The translations under genes were made by a program, and so were the position numbers. Under the pieces are notes generated by a model. That model did not search any database. It worked only from the letters and a program-made list of their open reading frames with translations, and was not told the origin of the DNA. From assembly GCA_019722365.1 (NCBI GenBank), contig JADFUC010000475.1:1-64000 (forward strand): DNA of 64,000 bases, in the 5' to 3' direction. Of this stretch, positions 25,228-36,019 are shown in pieces. Every line of letters starts with the position of its first letter. Position 1 is the first letter of the stretch. Origin of the DNA: Lithospermum erythrorhizon (lineage: Eukaryota; Streptophyta; Magnoliopsida; Boraginales; Boraginaceae).

Positions 25228-26174
25228 CGTTGGAAATCAATGAATATTGGTTTCACACTATGCCCACGGCGACAATTGTTATAATAATTCATTTACTAGT
25301 TTAGTTAAATGAGATTACTAAAACTAAGTGTTCAATAATAGTAATTATAATTACTAGTCGGGTTCTCATGATAATACCAGAGATTATGCCAGATTGCTAG
25401 ATCTCATGCATAATCATTATAATAATAATAATGGTCAATTATATTATTGTACGACTGATATTATCTAAGCCTAGAAGGTCACACACATACATTGATGTTG
25501 AGTTATATTTCATGAATGAAATTAAACTATATTTGGTAAATTGAGAAATTGATTGTAATCAATAAATATCTCAATCATGTAGTTTATATTGCACGTGTAA
25601 ATTATTAATTGAATGAACTCAATTAATTAACTTGTTAGTTTAATTAATTAATTAGTTAGTTGATTTAATAACTTTAGTAGTTATTACTTAACGAGTTAAT
25701 TTAATCAACAGTTCGGCTCATTAACTATCTTCGTCAGGGCTCCAGTTTAATTAACGAGACTTATATACATATATGATTTCTTTACTTTAAACCACATAAT
25801 ATACTACCTAAGAATTGAAGATTTTTTTCGGCCATCAAAAACTAAAAGGTGGCTGAACTTGTCGAATAATCAAGAATTGTTATTTTTTATTTAATTCTTT
25901 CATTATATTCCCAATAGTCAGAAGAAACCTAAATATAGGATCTAAACCCTCCTTGTGATCAACCAGGTACTGCTTAATTTGTGGTGCCTATATTGGAATT
26001 CAAAGGAGGCTGCCATGAAAGGTTGTCAAGAAATTTTTCACGTGACCGTAAGTTTCTGGAGGATAATATATTGTAATATATTATTTAGATCTCAAGGATT
26101 ATAATAATTAAGTATTTATCTGGGTATGGCTTTGTTTAAAGTTTTATTCAAAAATATGCATAATTTTTCCATCA
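25228..26174 (+). mobile_element. Copia LTR, first of a close pair
   Basis: It starts with a slightly altered TGTTGGAAATC at about 25228 and ends in TTCCATCA at 26174. It matches 26450-27392 along its length, sharing TTAGTTAAA.GAGATTACTAAAACTAAGTG, the ATAATAATAATAATGATCAATT-like block and TCACACACATACA. It belongs to the same family as the inverted copies at 1232 and 8921. Confidence 0.7.
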
Positions 26175-26449
26175 TATATAACTATGTTATATGAGTTGCT
26201 ATTTGGACTATGTCAACGCCTCCGCTTTAAGCCAGGATCATAACGCATATGTTGCACAATTTTGGTGAGTCAGAAAAGAGGGTGCTCGAGACCGATTGGT
26301 TATGGTGACACCACAGTACCCAAGCCGGGCTCAAATGAAAGCAAAGAAAAGTCGTGTGAGTGTTTCATGACACACTTCTTACGGTTGGGCCGTGTGACTG
26401 TGAGATCATGGATAAAGAAATTATAAAATAATCGCCCAAGAGAAATGGA
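26175..26449 (+). mobile_element. 275-bp internal remnant between two copia LTRs
   Basis: No coding domain and no primer site after the first LTR. It ends in CCAAGAGAAATGG, a plausible polypurine tract directly before the second LTR. So the 3' end of the internal region survives and the primer site, gag and pol are deleted. The size resembles a TRIM, but its family relatives in this window carry pol, so a deletion derivative is the likelier reading. Confidence 0.55.
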
Positions 26450-27392
26450 TACGGGAAATCATTGAATATTGTTCTCAATAATTATGTCTCGTCATGGCAA
26501 TTGTTTTAACAATTTATTTACTGCTTAGTTAAACGAGATTACTAAAACTAAGTGTTCAATAATAAAGTAATCAGAATTATCGGGTCACTCTCATGATAAG
26601 ATCATTGACATGCCGTATCAAGGATCTCATGCATAATCGTTATAATAATAATAATAATGATCAATTATATTATTGTACGGATTATCTGAGCCTAGAAGGT
26701 CACACACATACAGTGATGTTGAATTATTTTTTCAAGTGTATGAAATTAACTATATTTGGTATTATCGAGAAATTGATTGTAATCACAAAGTTCTGACTGA
26801 TAATTTACACTCCACGTAAAATATTAATTGGATTTAACCCGACCACTAACTTGCTAGTTTAATTCAATTAAATAGTTAGTTGAGCTCATAATAACGTTTT
26901 TAGTAATATTTTACTTAATGAAGTTAGTTTAATTAAACGTAATCACCATTAACAATTGCCAAGCGAAGCTAATAATAAAAGGTCTATATAAAGGGGATGT
27001 ATTAGGTTTTTCAACAGATGCAAAAAAAATGTAATCACCACAACTCAAATTGTCTCAGAATGTACTCTAAATCATCAAGTGTAGAACTTGATAGTTCTAC
27101 TTTGATTTTTCCATCCAATTCCCTACGTGTTCTAGCAAACTCAAATATAGGATTCAATCCCTCCTGGTGTGGATCAACTAGAGGCATTACCTATTGTAGT
27201 GCTACACAAATTGAAATTCAAAGGAGGCTTCATGAAAGAACTTGTTGGTGATTTTATTCCGCTGCACTGTAAGTATTCTGGTATTCATATATTGCAATAT
27301 ATGTTTTAGATATGATGATTATAACAATTAAATTGATCCTGGTATGTTATTTGTTTAAAGTTATATTCCAAATATGCATGAAATTTCCATCA
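26450..27392 (+). mobile_element. Copia LTR, second of a close pair
   Basis: It begins at about 26450 with a damaged TGTTGGGAAATC and ends in TTTCCATCA at 27392. It lies immediately upstream of a Tat-like gypsy gag frame, so the copia element abuts or is inserted in that element. The ORFs at 26593-26796 and 27018-27251 are LTR fragments. Confidence 0.7.
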
Positions 27393-27940
27393 GGTTCAAT
27401 GCAGAAAAGACGACGGTAGGATATGTAGCAGACCAAGCATTGGTAACATCGTTTTTCAAAGGTTTAAAGTAGGACAAGTTCTCGGAAGCTCTAGCTACGA
27501 AAGATCTGACCAAGATGAGATTTTCTGAAATCTTGACAGTGGCCAATGCATTCTCAATCCAAGAGGACGAGCGAGAATTCAAGAGCGGGTGTTGTGATGT
27601 GCGGGATCATATAGGCCTTGTTTCCCTCTCAAACGAATCAAATATGAGGAAAGTTCATGATCGCTTGGATTCTTATGAAACAAACCGGAAGCAAAAAGTT
27701 CACTTACCGACACCGTCCAGGGCACCTTTTCCTCTTACCGAATCATTGGGAGAAATTTTGAACACAATTGAGAAGGAGAAAATTTTCCAACGACCAAATC
27801 CTATCAAAGGGGATCCTAGAACTAGGGATCGAAACCAGTATTTTCAATTTCATAAGGATTACGTTCATGATACCAATGATTGTAAGAACCCTGAAAGGGA
27901 ACTAGAGAGTTTGGTTTCTCAAGGATATCTAAAGGAATAA
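27393..27940 (+). pseudogene. Tat-lineage gypsy gag, C-terminal part
   Basis: The open frame 27515-27940 (141 codons), with an interrupted extension back to about 27393, encodes LTVANAFSIQEDEREFK and then RNQYFQFHKDYVHDTNDCKN followed by ELESLVSQGYLKE. This is the gag C-terminus of plant Tat/Athila-type Ty3/gypsy elements: a YC.FH.DHGHDT..C motif and a following helix ending GYL.E. The first cysteine of the knuckle-like motif is replaced by F (YFQFHK). The N-terminal half of gag and the 5' LTR are missing because copia LTRs lie directly upstream. Confidence 0.75.
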
Positions 27941-28344
27941 ATCCGGGGATCCGGAAATGAAGATAAAACTCGAACTGATTGCTCCAACAACAACCGTTAC
28001 TACAACATTTGAAACCAAACTTGGAGGAGAAATCCTACATCTAAGGACAACTCTCGTGATAACTCAAATGAAGTGAGTGATCCCAACCAAGGAAAGAGAA
28101 TTCCGGCCAACGAAGGAGCTCCTCCCACCTTCCGGGTTATAACCACTATTGTAGGGGTATCGCATGAGGTGGTGATTCCTCAACCCAATGCAAGAAGTAT
28201 GCATAGAAGGAAATAAAGTATGAAGATCGACCTAAAAGATCTCGTTCTTATTTCAATGTTCAATTTCCGGATGCAGATATGGAGAATGTGGATGTACCTC
28301 ATGATGACTCCATAGTGATTTCATGTTACATATCTAATTAGCTC
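27941..28344 (+). pseudogene. Gag-protease linker of the Tat-like element
   Basis: The reading continues in pieces, with a frameshift near 27950-28200, then a clean stretch (about 28208-28338) that includes FPDADMENVDVPHDDSIVI. This is the family sequence just before the protease. A TAG stop at 28339-28341 separates it from the ATG-initiated protease ORF in the same frame. In intact relatives this would be read through as one polyprotein. Confidence 0.6.
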
Positions 28345-28614
28345 ATGAGAAGGATCCTTGTTGATACATGGAGTAGTGTAGCTATCATAACTACTCAGAC
28401 TTTCAATATACTAAAAAGAGAGAACACAAAGTTGGAACATATTAAGACTCCTTTAATAGGTTTTGGAGAAAATGAGGTGGAAGACATGGGTAAAGTCAGA
28501 CTTGAGGTGATGTTGGGTGAATTCCCTAAATGTGCAATCGATGAGGTTGACTTCCTAGTAGTTAACTTACCACATTATGCATACAATGCAATAGTCGATA
28601 GCCCATGCCTCTAG
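28345..28614 (+). pseudogene. Tat-lineage aspartic protease with a damaged active site
   Basis: Eighty-nine codons covering the retropepsin-like domain: RRILVDTWSSVAIITTQTF near the start, LIGFGENEVEDMGKVRLEV in the middle and DFLVVNLPHYAYNAIVDSP at the end. The catalytic motif of this family is D-T/S-G; here it reads D-T-W, because codon 28369-28371 is TGG where GGN is expected, so the enzyme should be dead. Retropepsins act as dimers to cut Gag-Pol. The domain is otherwise well preserved, which makes the single change stand out. Confidence 0.75.
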
Positions 28615-28649
28615 AAGTTTAAAGCTGTTGTAGCCCATATTGTTTAAGT

Positions 28650-29015
28650 ATGAAATTCCTAGTTTCTAACGGTGAGGGGATCTTGAGAAGTGAACAAAGG
28701 ATAGCACTAGAGTCTTATTTAAATTCAATGAAGCCAGTGGAAACAAAAAGGTCCAACCTAGGGGATCCGACAAAGGAACCTCTTGGGACAGACTACGAGT
28801 ATTCTATCAAAGTGGAGAAAGAGGACCTAAGTTCTTCAGATGATGAGCGGCGCAAAATCCCTCTTAAAAATAAGCACAAGAAGGTCAAGCATGTAAATAT
28901 GCTAGAGATTCTAGACATTGAGGATGGTCCAAACACTTGTATTTTACCAAAGACGAATGGCAAACCAGTAGAAAGGACATGGAACACGATTCACCTTCGC
29001 AAGTACTATTTCTAA
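28650..29015 (+). pseudogene. Protease tail joined to integrase C-terminus
   Basis: A 121-codon frame. The start, MKFLVSNGEGILRSEQRIA, matches the segment that follows protease in Tat-type pol (MKFPT..GVGE..GDQ..AR.CY). The end, NGKPVERTWNTIHLRKYYF, matches the very C-terminus of pol (..PR.WN..HL..YY) and is followed by a stop. The connector domain is absent, and reverse transcriptase, RNase H and the integrase core (more than 3 kb in a complete element) are missing between these two points. The result is a non-autonomous deletion derivative. Confidence 0.65.
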
Positions 29016-29700
29016 AGCATTCAGCTCCAGCTTTCAGTATTTTATTTTTGAATAAGTTGTCAACAACGTTTAAGACTCGACTCTGCATTTCTTTTTCAAT
29101 TATTCATTTGTTTTAATAGGATTTTTAATTCATTACATGAAATAACATATGATAACAAAGATAAGTTAGGATGACTAATATCAAAGGTCAACATAAAAAA
29201 CATCTACGAAGTCGCCTTACTATAGCTTAGGATGTTAACACATATGAGGACAACTATCAGGGTGCATGAGATGCAAGATAAATGATACATCACCTGAACA
29301 CAAGCCTAAAGATGGCATATATGGTGACTACATCCTTTCGACGGCTTAGGATGCATAACCGTCTGAAGATAGCCAACAGGGTACCAAGACCTTATAAAAT
29401 AAAGGCATCCGCCTAAAAACTGACTTAGGATGGGCTGCAGATCCCAGAGGCCATAACAAGTATTACTTAACTCACATCGGCTTAGGGTGCACAACCACCT
29501 CAAAATAGTCATCAGGGTACAAAGACCTTATTAAATAAGGTAACGATGCCTAAAAAAACTTAGGACTGGTACCTCTCCCAAGATAGCTAAGCAGGTGATA
29601 TCTACCTTACGATGGCTTAAGACGCCGAGCCGTCTAAAAATATCCAACATTGTACAAACTGACTCTAGGTCGCTTCTGCTTAGTTGAGTTGAATCTTTTT
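29016..29700 (+). repeat. 3' noncoding tandem repeats of the Tat-like element
   Basis: Imperfect repeats of about 130-150 bp with recurring blocks CGGCTTAGGATGCA, CAACAGGGTAC, AAGACCTTAT.AAATAA and GCCTAAAAA. Copies centre near 29230, 29340, 29490 and 29610. Tandem repeats between pol and the 3' LTR are characteristic of Tat-lineage elements. The minus-strand ORF at 29306-29512 lies within the repeats and is not a gene. Confidence 0.6.
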
Positions 29701-29713
29701 AGAGTAAGGGGGC
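29700..29713 (+). other. Probable polypurine tract of the Tat-like element
   Basis: TAGAGTAAGGGGGC, a purine-rich run after the 3' tandem repeats and just upstream of the putative LTR. It is the expected plus-strand priming site. Confidence 0.5.
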
Positions 29714-29932
29714 ATACATAATGACATTACAAGAAATAGATGTACATGAAATAAAATGCAAGAAATGTGGCTATATAAATTACTATGGAAAAAGCAAAAT
29801 CAAAGCCGAGGCAGTTAATCAAATAACATGAGCAACTAGGTGACAATAAAGAAAAATCTAAGTCGATCAAGGTCGAGATTATCTTCGGCATCGCCCTTCG
29901 TCCTTGTCAAGATAAAGAAATTTGAGAAGTTG

Positions 29933-30274
29933 CTAATCAGTTGCTCTTTCTTGATCCATCAGCATATTTGGGAAGCGGTCCCTCGCTCCATCTTTAAACC
30001 GGTCCCGACCCTCGATCGACAAGCTTGAATTATTCTGCCGAAACACTCCTTTGGCTCCCCGAACATAACCGCATAACCTCTCTTTACTCTCTTCGGATGT
30101 CTTAAACTCATCAAGCGACACATGCTGCCTTCGAGCTCCGTTTAATGTATCATTGTGCGACAATCCGGTAATTTTCTCTTTAAAAAGACTTAACTCTGAT
30201 TTTAAGCGCTTGTGTTCCTTTGCGTACTGGGTAAGAATATCAAGACTTTGAGCAAGAAGACCATAAAAGAACAT
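29933..30274 (-). CDS. Antisense ORF of 113 codons inside the putative LTR
   Basis: Hydrophilic, charged frame with a Lys/Glu-rich helical segment (YAKEHKRLKSELSLFKEKI) that could form a short coiled coil, then a stretch rich in Arg and Asp. I recognise no domain. Some Tat-lineage elements carry an extra antisense ORF in their 3' part, so it may be a remnant of that kind; a chance ORF is also possible. It starts at an ATG at 30272-30274 and has no visible partner. Confidence 0.3.
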   Translation of the reverse strand: MFFYGLLAQSLDILTQYAKEHKRLKSELSLFKEKITGLSHNDTLNGARRQHVSLDEFKTSEESKERLCGYVRGAKGVFRQNNSSLSIEGRDRFKDGARDRFPNMLMDQERATD

Positions 30275-30526
30275 GAGTAAAAAAAAAGGGACAGAGCAAA
30301 ACAGAATGAGAAGGATAGGTGTTCATAATGGAAAAAATACCTACGATGAAAGCGATTACGTTGGAGGAAGAATTCGGCGACTCCTAAGTAGGGTCGTACG
30401 GTCAAGGGAACTCTATACCTTTTTACGAGATCACGCAGCGCTCCGGTCGCAACATCGTCTTTTGAAGCCAGGTGTTGGGAAGTTGAGACCTAGTCGGGAA
30501 GTTGAAGAAGACTAGGTAAGCCTCTC

Positions 30527-30532
30527 TATAAA
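30527..30532 (+). promoter_or_regulatory. TATA box of the Tat-like LTR
   Basis: TATAAA in the context CTCTCTATAAATGC, about 80 bp before the LTR end and primer site. It is the expected core promoter position for transcription starting in R. Confidence 0.5.
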
Positions 30533-30613
30533 TGCTCGTTGGTATTGGATAGCCAATGGGAGGACTTTGGTTCTGAGATGCTAAATGCGCCGTAAACTTT
30601 TTGCCTCAAAAAT

Positions 30614-30634
30614 TTGGCACCCACCGTGGGGCTC
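30614..30634 (+). other. Gypsy primer-binding site after the putative LTR
   Basis: It begins TGGCACCCACCGTGGGGC, close to the TGGCGCCCACCGTGGGG primer site of several plant gypsy elements. It directly follows an LTR that also closes the element on its left. This is the same shared-LTR arrangement seen at 1217-2225. Confidence 0.6.
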
Positions 30635-32514
30635 GAACATGCTTAAATGCACCACTAATTAGGAATAATAAATAATATCAAAATCTTTTCAGAAATCACC
30701 TGACTTGAAAGGACCATACATTCCTTTTTGTCAAAAGAAATCCAAATAAGCCAGTGTACTGAAGTTTAATATTTTCTTATAAAATTTGAAAGTCGTTCTC
30801 TAGGTCTATAAATAATTTTGACCCAATTAAAAGTTCACATACCAATATAAGGTCAAGTTCAATGATAGAAATGCATGTCAAAACTTTTATTGTATCACAT
30901 CTTAAAAGATTTTTCCATCTAAAGAATGGTATAGGTTGGAAGGAGAGCGAACACTCTCGAATCACTTAAGTTTCCACTAATAGATATACAATATGCATAC
31001 ATATGAAAGTATCTAAGTCAAATAAAGCAAATACATCCTTTACAGAACCTTGTTTTATGATCAACATCTTAATACTCTCGAATGAGACTCAACACAATTA
31101 TACCCCCAATATAGATGTCACCATACAATCATACTTAAGCAAGGTTGATTCATTTTTTGTCAAAACTCCCACGCTAGATATTTATGCGCTTATAAAGTAC
31201 TATAACCATGTAGCCATTTGCCATTGCCAATAATATAATCAATCGAAGATTGTGTACTCTCCAACCTTAAAATAAAACAGTTCCAAATTGCATATTGACA
31301 TATCTATACCACTCTTGAACCAACCAAACTAAATAGACAATATTGATAGTTTATTCTTATTTGCACCATAATTTACACAAAATAACCAACATAAACCTCA
31401 ACATAGAGTCGTTTTCCTAAAGTCTGCTTATTTTGAAATCTGTCCACTATCAAATTGACAATCGATTATCAAATTTTTTTTTCCTCAAAAAATCATATCT
31501 AAGAATCTCCATAATATATTACTTCTTAAAAAAAAGCCTAGTCCATTACATTCAGACTCGTACCAAATAAATTTTATATACAAAATCATTTCACCGTAAA
31601 CAAGTATATGGGTTATTACTTTATGATGATCTTCTAATCATGTCAACCCGCGAATATTCATTTTTCTTGAATAATAAGATTAACTTAAATCTCACTTCAC
31701 AAATAACATATCGGTCATATGTAATAACTATATCCCATCTAATCGACAAATAACGGCCCCAGAGTGGAGTGTGTAGCGCCAAATATATTGATACTCAAGT
31801 TTCTCAAAAATTGATCATGTAAATCTTCTTCCATATTAATCAGTATAGTAATAACAAAAATTGAAACTTAATATCTACGAGGAAGTCCCAATCCTAACAA
31901 GGTGAATCATTCCTTAGCTTCTCTACTCCATATCATAAATGTACTCACATACAACTCCAAAAGAACCAAAACAATATGTGAAAGCTCGATATCACTGCAT
32001 AAGCTTATTATAAAGTTCCATAATTTCTCGTTAGCGTCGGGTTAAATTTTACTTCATAAATATTTGCACACATTTTTCTTTTTTGAAGAAAACAAAACCA
32101 ACATCAAGCTCAACCTCAACTTGAATCAAATTTGAGCATATCACATCACATATCACATGAAACCTCGAGCAGATGATCATTCATATTCATGTAAATAACC
32201 TTGGTTATGGCACCCATATTCTTAGGCCCCACTTAAGACACTTATCTCAATTCGCTCAAACAACTGAACAATATACCATGATTCAAGTAGCGGTGTCTCT
32301 TTCCATTTTCTTACCGATAAACGTGTAACCTTCAAGGATTAAACATCTCATCGAACCTAAACTATGATCAAAACCTTTAGTTTTATTTTCTCATCTTACT
32401 TCCAGCACAAAAGCTCGGTAGTCTCATTACTTATAACTGTAGGCTCAATAGTCACATTCCCTAAAACACACTTTCCAAAATTCAATAATATAGAAATCTC
32501 ATTTATCACTTCAA
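30635..32514. other. Unassigned AT-rich stretch after the Tat-like primer site
   Basis: About 1.9 kb with no recognisable gag or pol despite following a primer site. The plus-strand ORF at 31003-31233 (76 codons) and the minus-strand ORF at 30777-30965 have no domain I recognise. The sequence has the texture of decayed repeat DNA. Confidence 0.3.
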
Positions 32515-32889
32515 TTCTAAGTAATTGATAAGGCAAAAACAACGGTGATTTACCTCAACAATCAAAGTCCTCCGATTGTCCTCTGTCGGGTCAGCCTGGC
32601 GTTTGTAGAGAGAGTACGAGTCTTCTTCAACTTCCAGTGTCACCCCAACGACAACACCTGCCAAAACCCAAGCGGGGGTATGCCTGGAAGGAGTCTTGAT
32701 GCCTAAAAATGCGAACAAGTAGGAGACCGGGTGCATCCGCACCTAAAGGGAAATAAATACGACAATTGTCAGGTAGATGTGAATATCTTTGTTACGACGG
32801 TATTATTTTTCAACCGATGGTGACAACCAATGACATATGAATATAATATACTCGGGTGTTGAAAGGTGTCAATTCTACCGATAATGTTT

Positions 32890-32965
32890 AAATATGTCAT
32901 CCGACGATATGTAAATGTGTCATTCGATGATATGTAAATATGTCATCCGACGATATGTAAATATT
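32890..32965 (+). repeat. 23-bp tandem repeat, three copies
   Basis: Unit ATATGTAAATATGTCATCCGACG, about three copies, the middle one with T and G changes. The right palindrome arm has only a reduced version near 38935-38965 (ATGACATATTT...GTCGGATGACATATTT), so copy number differs between the arms. Confidence 0.7.
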
Positions 32966-33539
32966 GGGATGATGTAGGACCCGACTTTCTTTTGAGAAGG
33001 AGAGTCTACGATGAATTGAAATTAATTGGAAATAATATTTCTTGGAAACTTATTATATAAATATAACAATCTTTTATTATTTCTCCAATCCCCTTTCCTA
33101 GAGAGGTAGGAGTCTATTTATAAGAATAGACTACAGGTGAAAATTTTAAATAATTAGATGTCTGATGCTGACATTTATACTAAGCATCTAGACGAGTAAC
33201 TGAGTGGTTTTTCATTATGGGATGTTAGAGTTTGGCCAACACCATATCCATGGATTTTCCTTCCTCCATTTCACAACTTTAGACCCTTTGTATAACTTGT
33301 TTCAAATGTAACACGACATTATTATACATTGATATACACAGAGACTACGCATAATCAATGACATCGGTGAATAATTACACAACGGGGACATGTTGAATGC
33401 CCCTCACCGCCAGCTAATGGCGATCACCATTATTCCATAAAACAATGCTTGCCCCGGCAGGGGCGTGACCTTTGCTTTACTGCGTAAGACACATACTCTA
33501 TCGTGGTGATTAGTATTCCCTTTATTCGAACATAAATTT

Positions 33540-33745
33540 AGTATACGAAGGCATTCACCTTTCATTGGACATACATCTTTTGGAACATTCGATCAATATA
33601 TAGAGGCATTCCCCTTTCATGGGACATACATCCTTTGTAACATTCGTTCAGTACATAAAGACATTCATCTTTCATTCGACATACACCCTTAGGAACATCA
33701 GTTCAGTATATAGAAACATTAGCGTTTAAGTTGGACATAGATCGC
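33540..33745 (+). repeat. About 62-bp tandem repeat in the left arm
   Basis: About four degenerate copies of a unit containing GGCATTCACCTTTCAT, GGACATACATC and GGAACATTCG.TCA. The right arm carries corresponding GTATGTCC-type repeats between about 38030 and 38310. Confidence 0.6.
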
Positions 33746-35360
33746 TTTTGTGATTCGAAGCTTGAGGTCTTTCAATGAGAGAGCGTCGCCCCCTTGAGAT
33801 GTAGAATCTATGATGCTCAAATACTTTTGAGTCTTTATGGAACATCGTTCCTCGTAGAAACAATGTTCTAATTAAGTGGTGAATCCATTTTTGTCTTAGT
33901 CGAGATTGCATATTCCTTAGCGTGTACCGATCGAGATATGACAAATTAATAGATACCTAATTATCAAATGAAGTATTTGGTCTTAATGAAGAAACACTAC
34001 CCTTGATATCCACCAATTCTAGTAAAATTTATGGTTAATTTGCCAAAAATAAAGTTTTGGGGTCAAAATATAATTTTTCATGAATTTCTTCGGCCCTATA
34101 AACTTCTTTTAAGGGGTCAAAAAATATCTTTTTATATTTTTTGAGGACTGAATATTATTATAGCTGATATTGTATGATTAAAAATATTTAAATCATGAAA
34201 AGATTTCAATTCTGAACCAATTTTCACAATATAATAAGTTTCCTATTCCGTTTAACTATTTTAAGCCATTTAAACATCTTTGTTCTTTCTCTCCTCCCAT
34301 ATTTCGAGTTTCTCACTTCTAATATTAAATAAAACTTATAAGATTTTAGCAAAATAATAATCATCAATCTTTCATCAAAAATTCATCGAAGGGAACTTTT
34401 AAAACTAAAAAATGTCAAAGGAGTGCATAATTCAATTTAATTTTTCTAGCAGTGTTTTTCCAATTTTTACGATAGAAAACTATTTTGTTGAGTTTATAAA
34501 TTTATGGAATTTTTCAAAATTATTTGAGCATATTTTTTGTCAATTAAATAGCATGTCCAAGCTTTTTTGTTGATTTCTACACAGAATCTGGTCAAGTTTT
34601 TATATAAATTTTTTTTCGAATTTCTTTTTTTGAAAATTATTTTCTGAGCCCCTGGAATTTATGTAACTTTTTCATATTTTTTCTAGCATATTTTTCTGTC
34701 AAATCTACTAAATACTCTCCATTTTTAGTTGGTTTTTACCATAATTGTGAATTTCTCTAATTCTTTGTTGATTTCATGTTTTTTTTCTTTTTTTTACCTC
34801 TGTGTTTTTCCTTGTTGAATGCAGGTATCAACAACAGCGATAATGTGAGTGGTATTGAAGCAGTTTTGTCGTGGGCAATTACGTAGACATACAAAGTCGG
34901 ATAATAATAAGAAGGGGTAGTGCCGCATCACGTTTGATGCCACTGTTGGATTGTTTCCCAAATTTTCTCTTACCCGTTGGGTTTCACGCGTGGCTTGAGT
35001 GGTTACGTTGTGAATGGCCCATTTTATTGGTCTCAAAACTCTTTCTCGGAAGTAAATTAGGGTGTCCCACGTAAACGAAGTCGAAGGTCATTTAGAGCTT
35101 TAGGGGACCAGTGAAGGTTACGGTTCCATGTTGACGATCCTAAGAAGTCGGATGATATAACAGATGCTGAACATAACTCCATGTGCCCTACTACCTTACT
35201 ACTCAGTGCTTGTTGGCTAGTGAATATACTCCGTTATGGGTGTGATGAGTGTTGGTAAAAGACAACGAGACCCGTCATTGCTAGTAAAGAATACTTGATA
35301 TGGCCCGACATAGTGTATGCGAGATATTGAATAATACAACAATGTCAATGCCTATAAGAA

Positions 35361-35555
35361 GTGTTCGAGAATGCTGACATAGTGACTCTGTCTGCGATAG
35401 CTAGTGAAACCGATGTTCATTCCAAGAACTTGAAACTTAGTAAGAATCAAGATACGAAGAAGAAACAAAAAGAAAGGAAGCTTTCTGCTAGTGTTATTGG
35501 TTCTTTTGAGAATATTTCTATCGATACATCAACATCGGGGAACTTGCCGACTTAA
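35361..35555 (+). CDS. Unrecognised ORF near the palindrome centre, left copy
   Basis: Sixty-four codons, hydrophilic, with a Lys-rich middle (KNQDTKKKQKERKLSASV) and the run NISIDTSTSG. The equivalent segment on the minus strand of the right arm (36406-36591) also reads open and keeps KKQKE and NISIDT, so the frame is at least shared by both copies. Downstream translations stay partly open (for example MVDLAAEISEGF near 35604-35640) but with shifts. I do not recognise the family. It may be part of a transposon protein. Confidence 0.3.
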   Translation: MFENADIVTLSAIASETDVHSKNLKLSKNQDTKKKQKERKLSASVIGSFENISIDTSTSGNLPT

Positions 35556-35942
35556 CCATGGGCAAATTAACCATTAGTAGTTGGAGGACTCGCTGCTCTA
35601 AGATGGTTGACCTAGCGGCCGAGATATCTGAGGGTTTTAGCTTTGGCGGAACATAGGAGCATTTTGTACCGAACTACCGGATGGACGTCATTGAGACTAT
35701 AGAACTAACTATATAAGACTTGTTTAAAGTCCACATCAAATTTCCTTAAAAGATGAGTAGCCTGGTACTATGAAGGTGAATCCGCTACTAGTCGTAGGTG
35801 ATGCGATTTGGCATGCCAATAGAGATAGTAAACGGGGTTTTGTTATGCCCGTTAATCCACCTTTCTTACGGAGATTCTCTCAAAGGATAGAAATATATGC
35901 CCGGCCTTGATTGGCTCCTAATTTCTAGTTATGCATGAATAT

Positions 35943-36019
35943 AGTTGGTAAGGTAAGTTAGCTAATATTCTTGTTGAGAGTGATGAATTTGTATGAAGAT
36001 ACATCCGTATAAACGCATC
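35943..36019. other. Palindrome loop
   Basis: About 80 bp of sequence not mirrored on the other side. It includes TTCTTGTTGAGAGTGATGAA. The similarity between the arms resumes on both sides. No gene or recognised motif is present. Confidence 0.6.

Larger units (their letters stand above)
29714..30612 (+). mobile_element. Putative LTR of the Tat-like gypsy element
   Basis: About 900 bp bounded by a polypurine tract on the left and a primer site on the right. A TATA box lies at 30527-30532. No partner LTR exists in the window, so the boundaries rest on these flanking signals only. The exact terminal TG/CA cannot be fixed. Confidence 0.5.
32515..35942 (+). repeat. Left arm of a giant imperfect palindrome
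   Basis: This arm is the reverse complement of 36020-39365, with many small indels and substitutions. Anchor pairs: 32839-32850 with 39002-39013; the CCTTCCTCCATTTCACAACTTTAGA block near 33265 with its complement near 38605; ACCGATGTTCATTCCAAGAAC near 35410 with 36525-36550; TTTGGCATGCCAAT at 35807-35820 with 36141-36154. It holds a three-copy 23-bp repeat (32890-32965), about four copies of a unit of roughly 62 bp (33540-33740) and an ORF at 35361-35555. Arm ends are approximate. Confidence 0.85.

Noticed and set aside
32506..32742. 78-codon minus-strand ORF as a host exon
   Set aside because: It lies in the outer part of the palindrome's left arm and the mirror copy near 39150-39340 is not open in the same frame. 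No family could be named.
35943..36019. Sequencing adapter in the palindrome loop
   Set aside because: The TTGTTGAGAG.GAT piece resembles part of a hairpin library adapter, but the remaining adapter sequence is not visible, so it cannot be called. It is left as a check for the artefact hypothesis.
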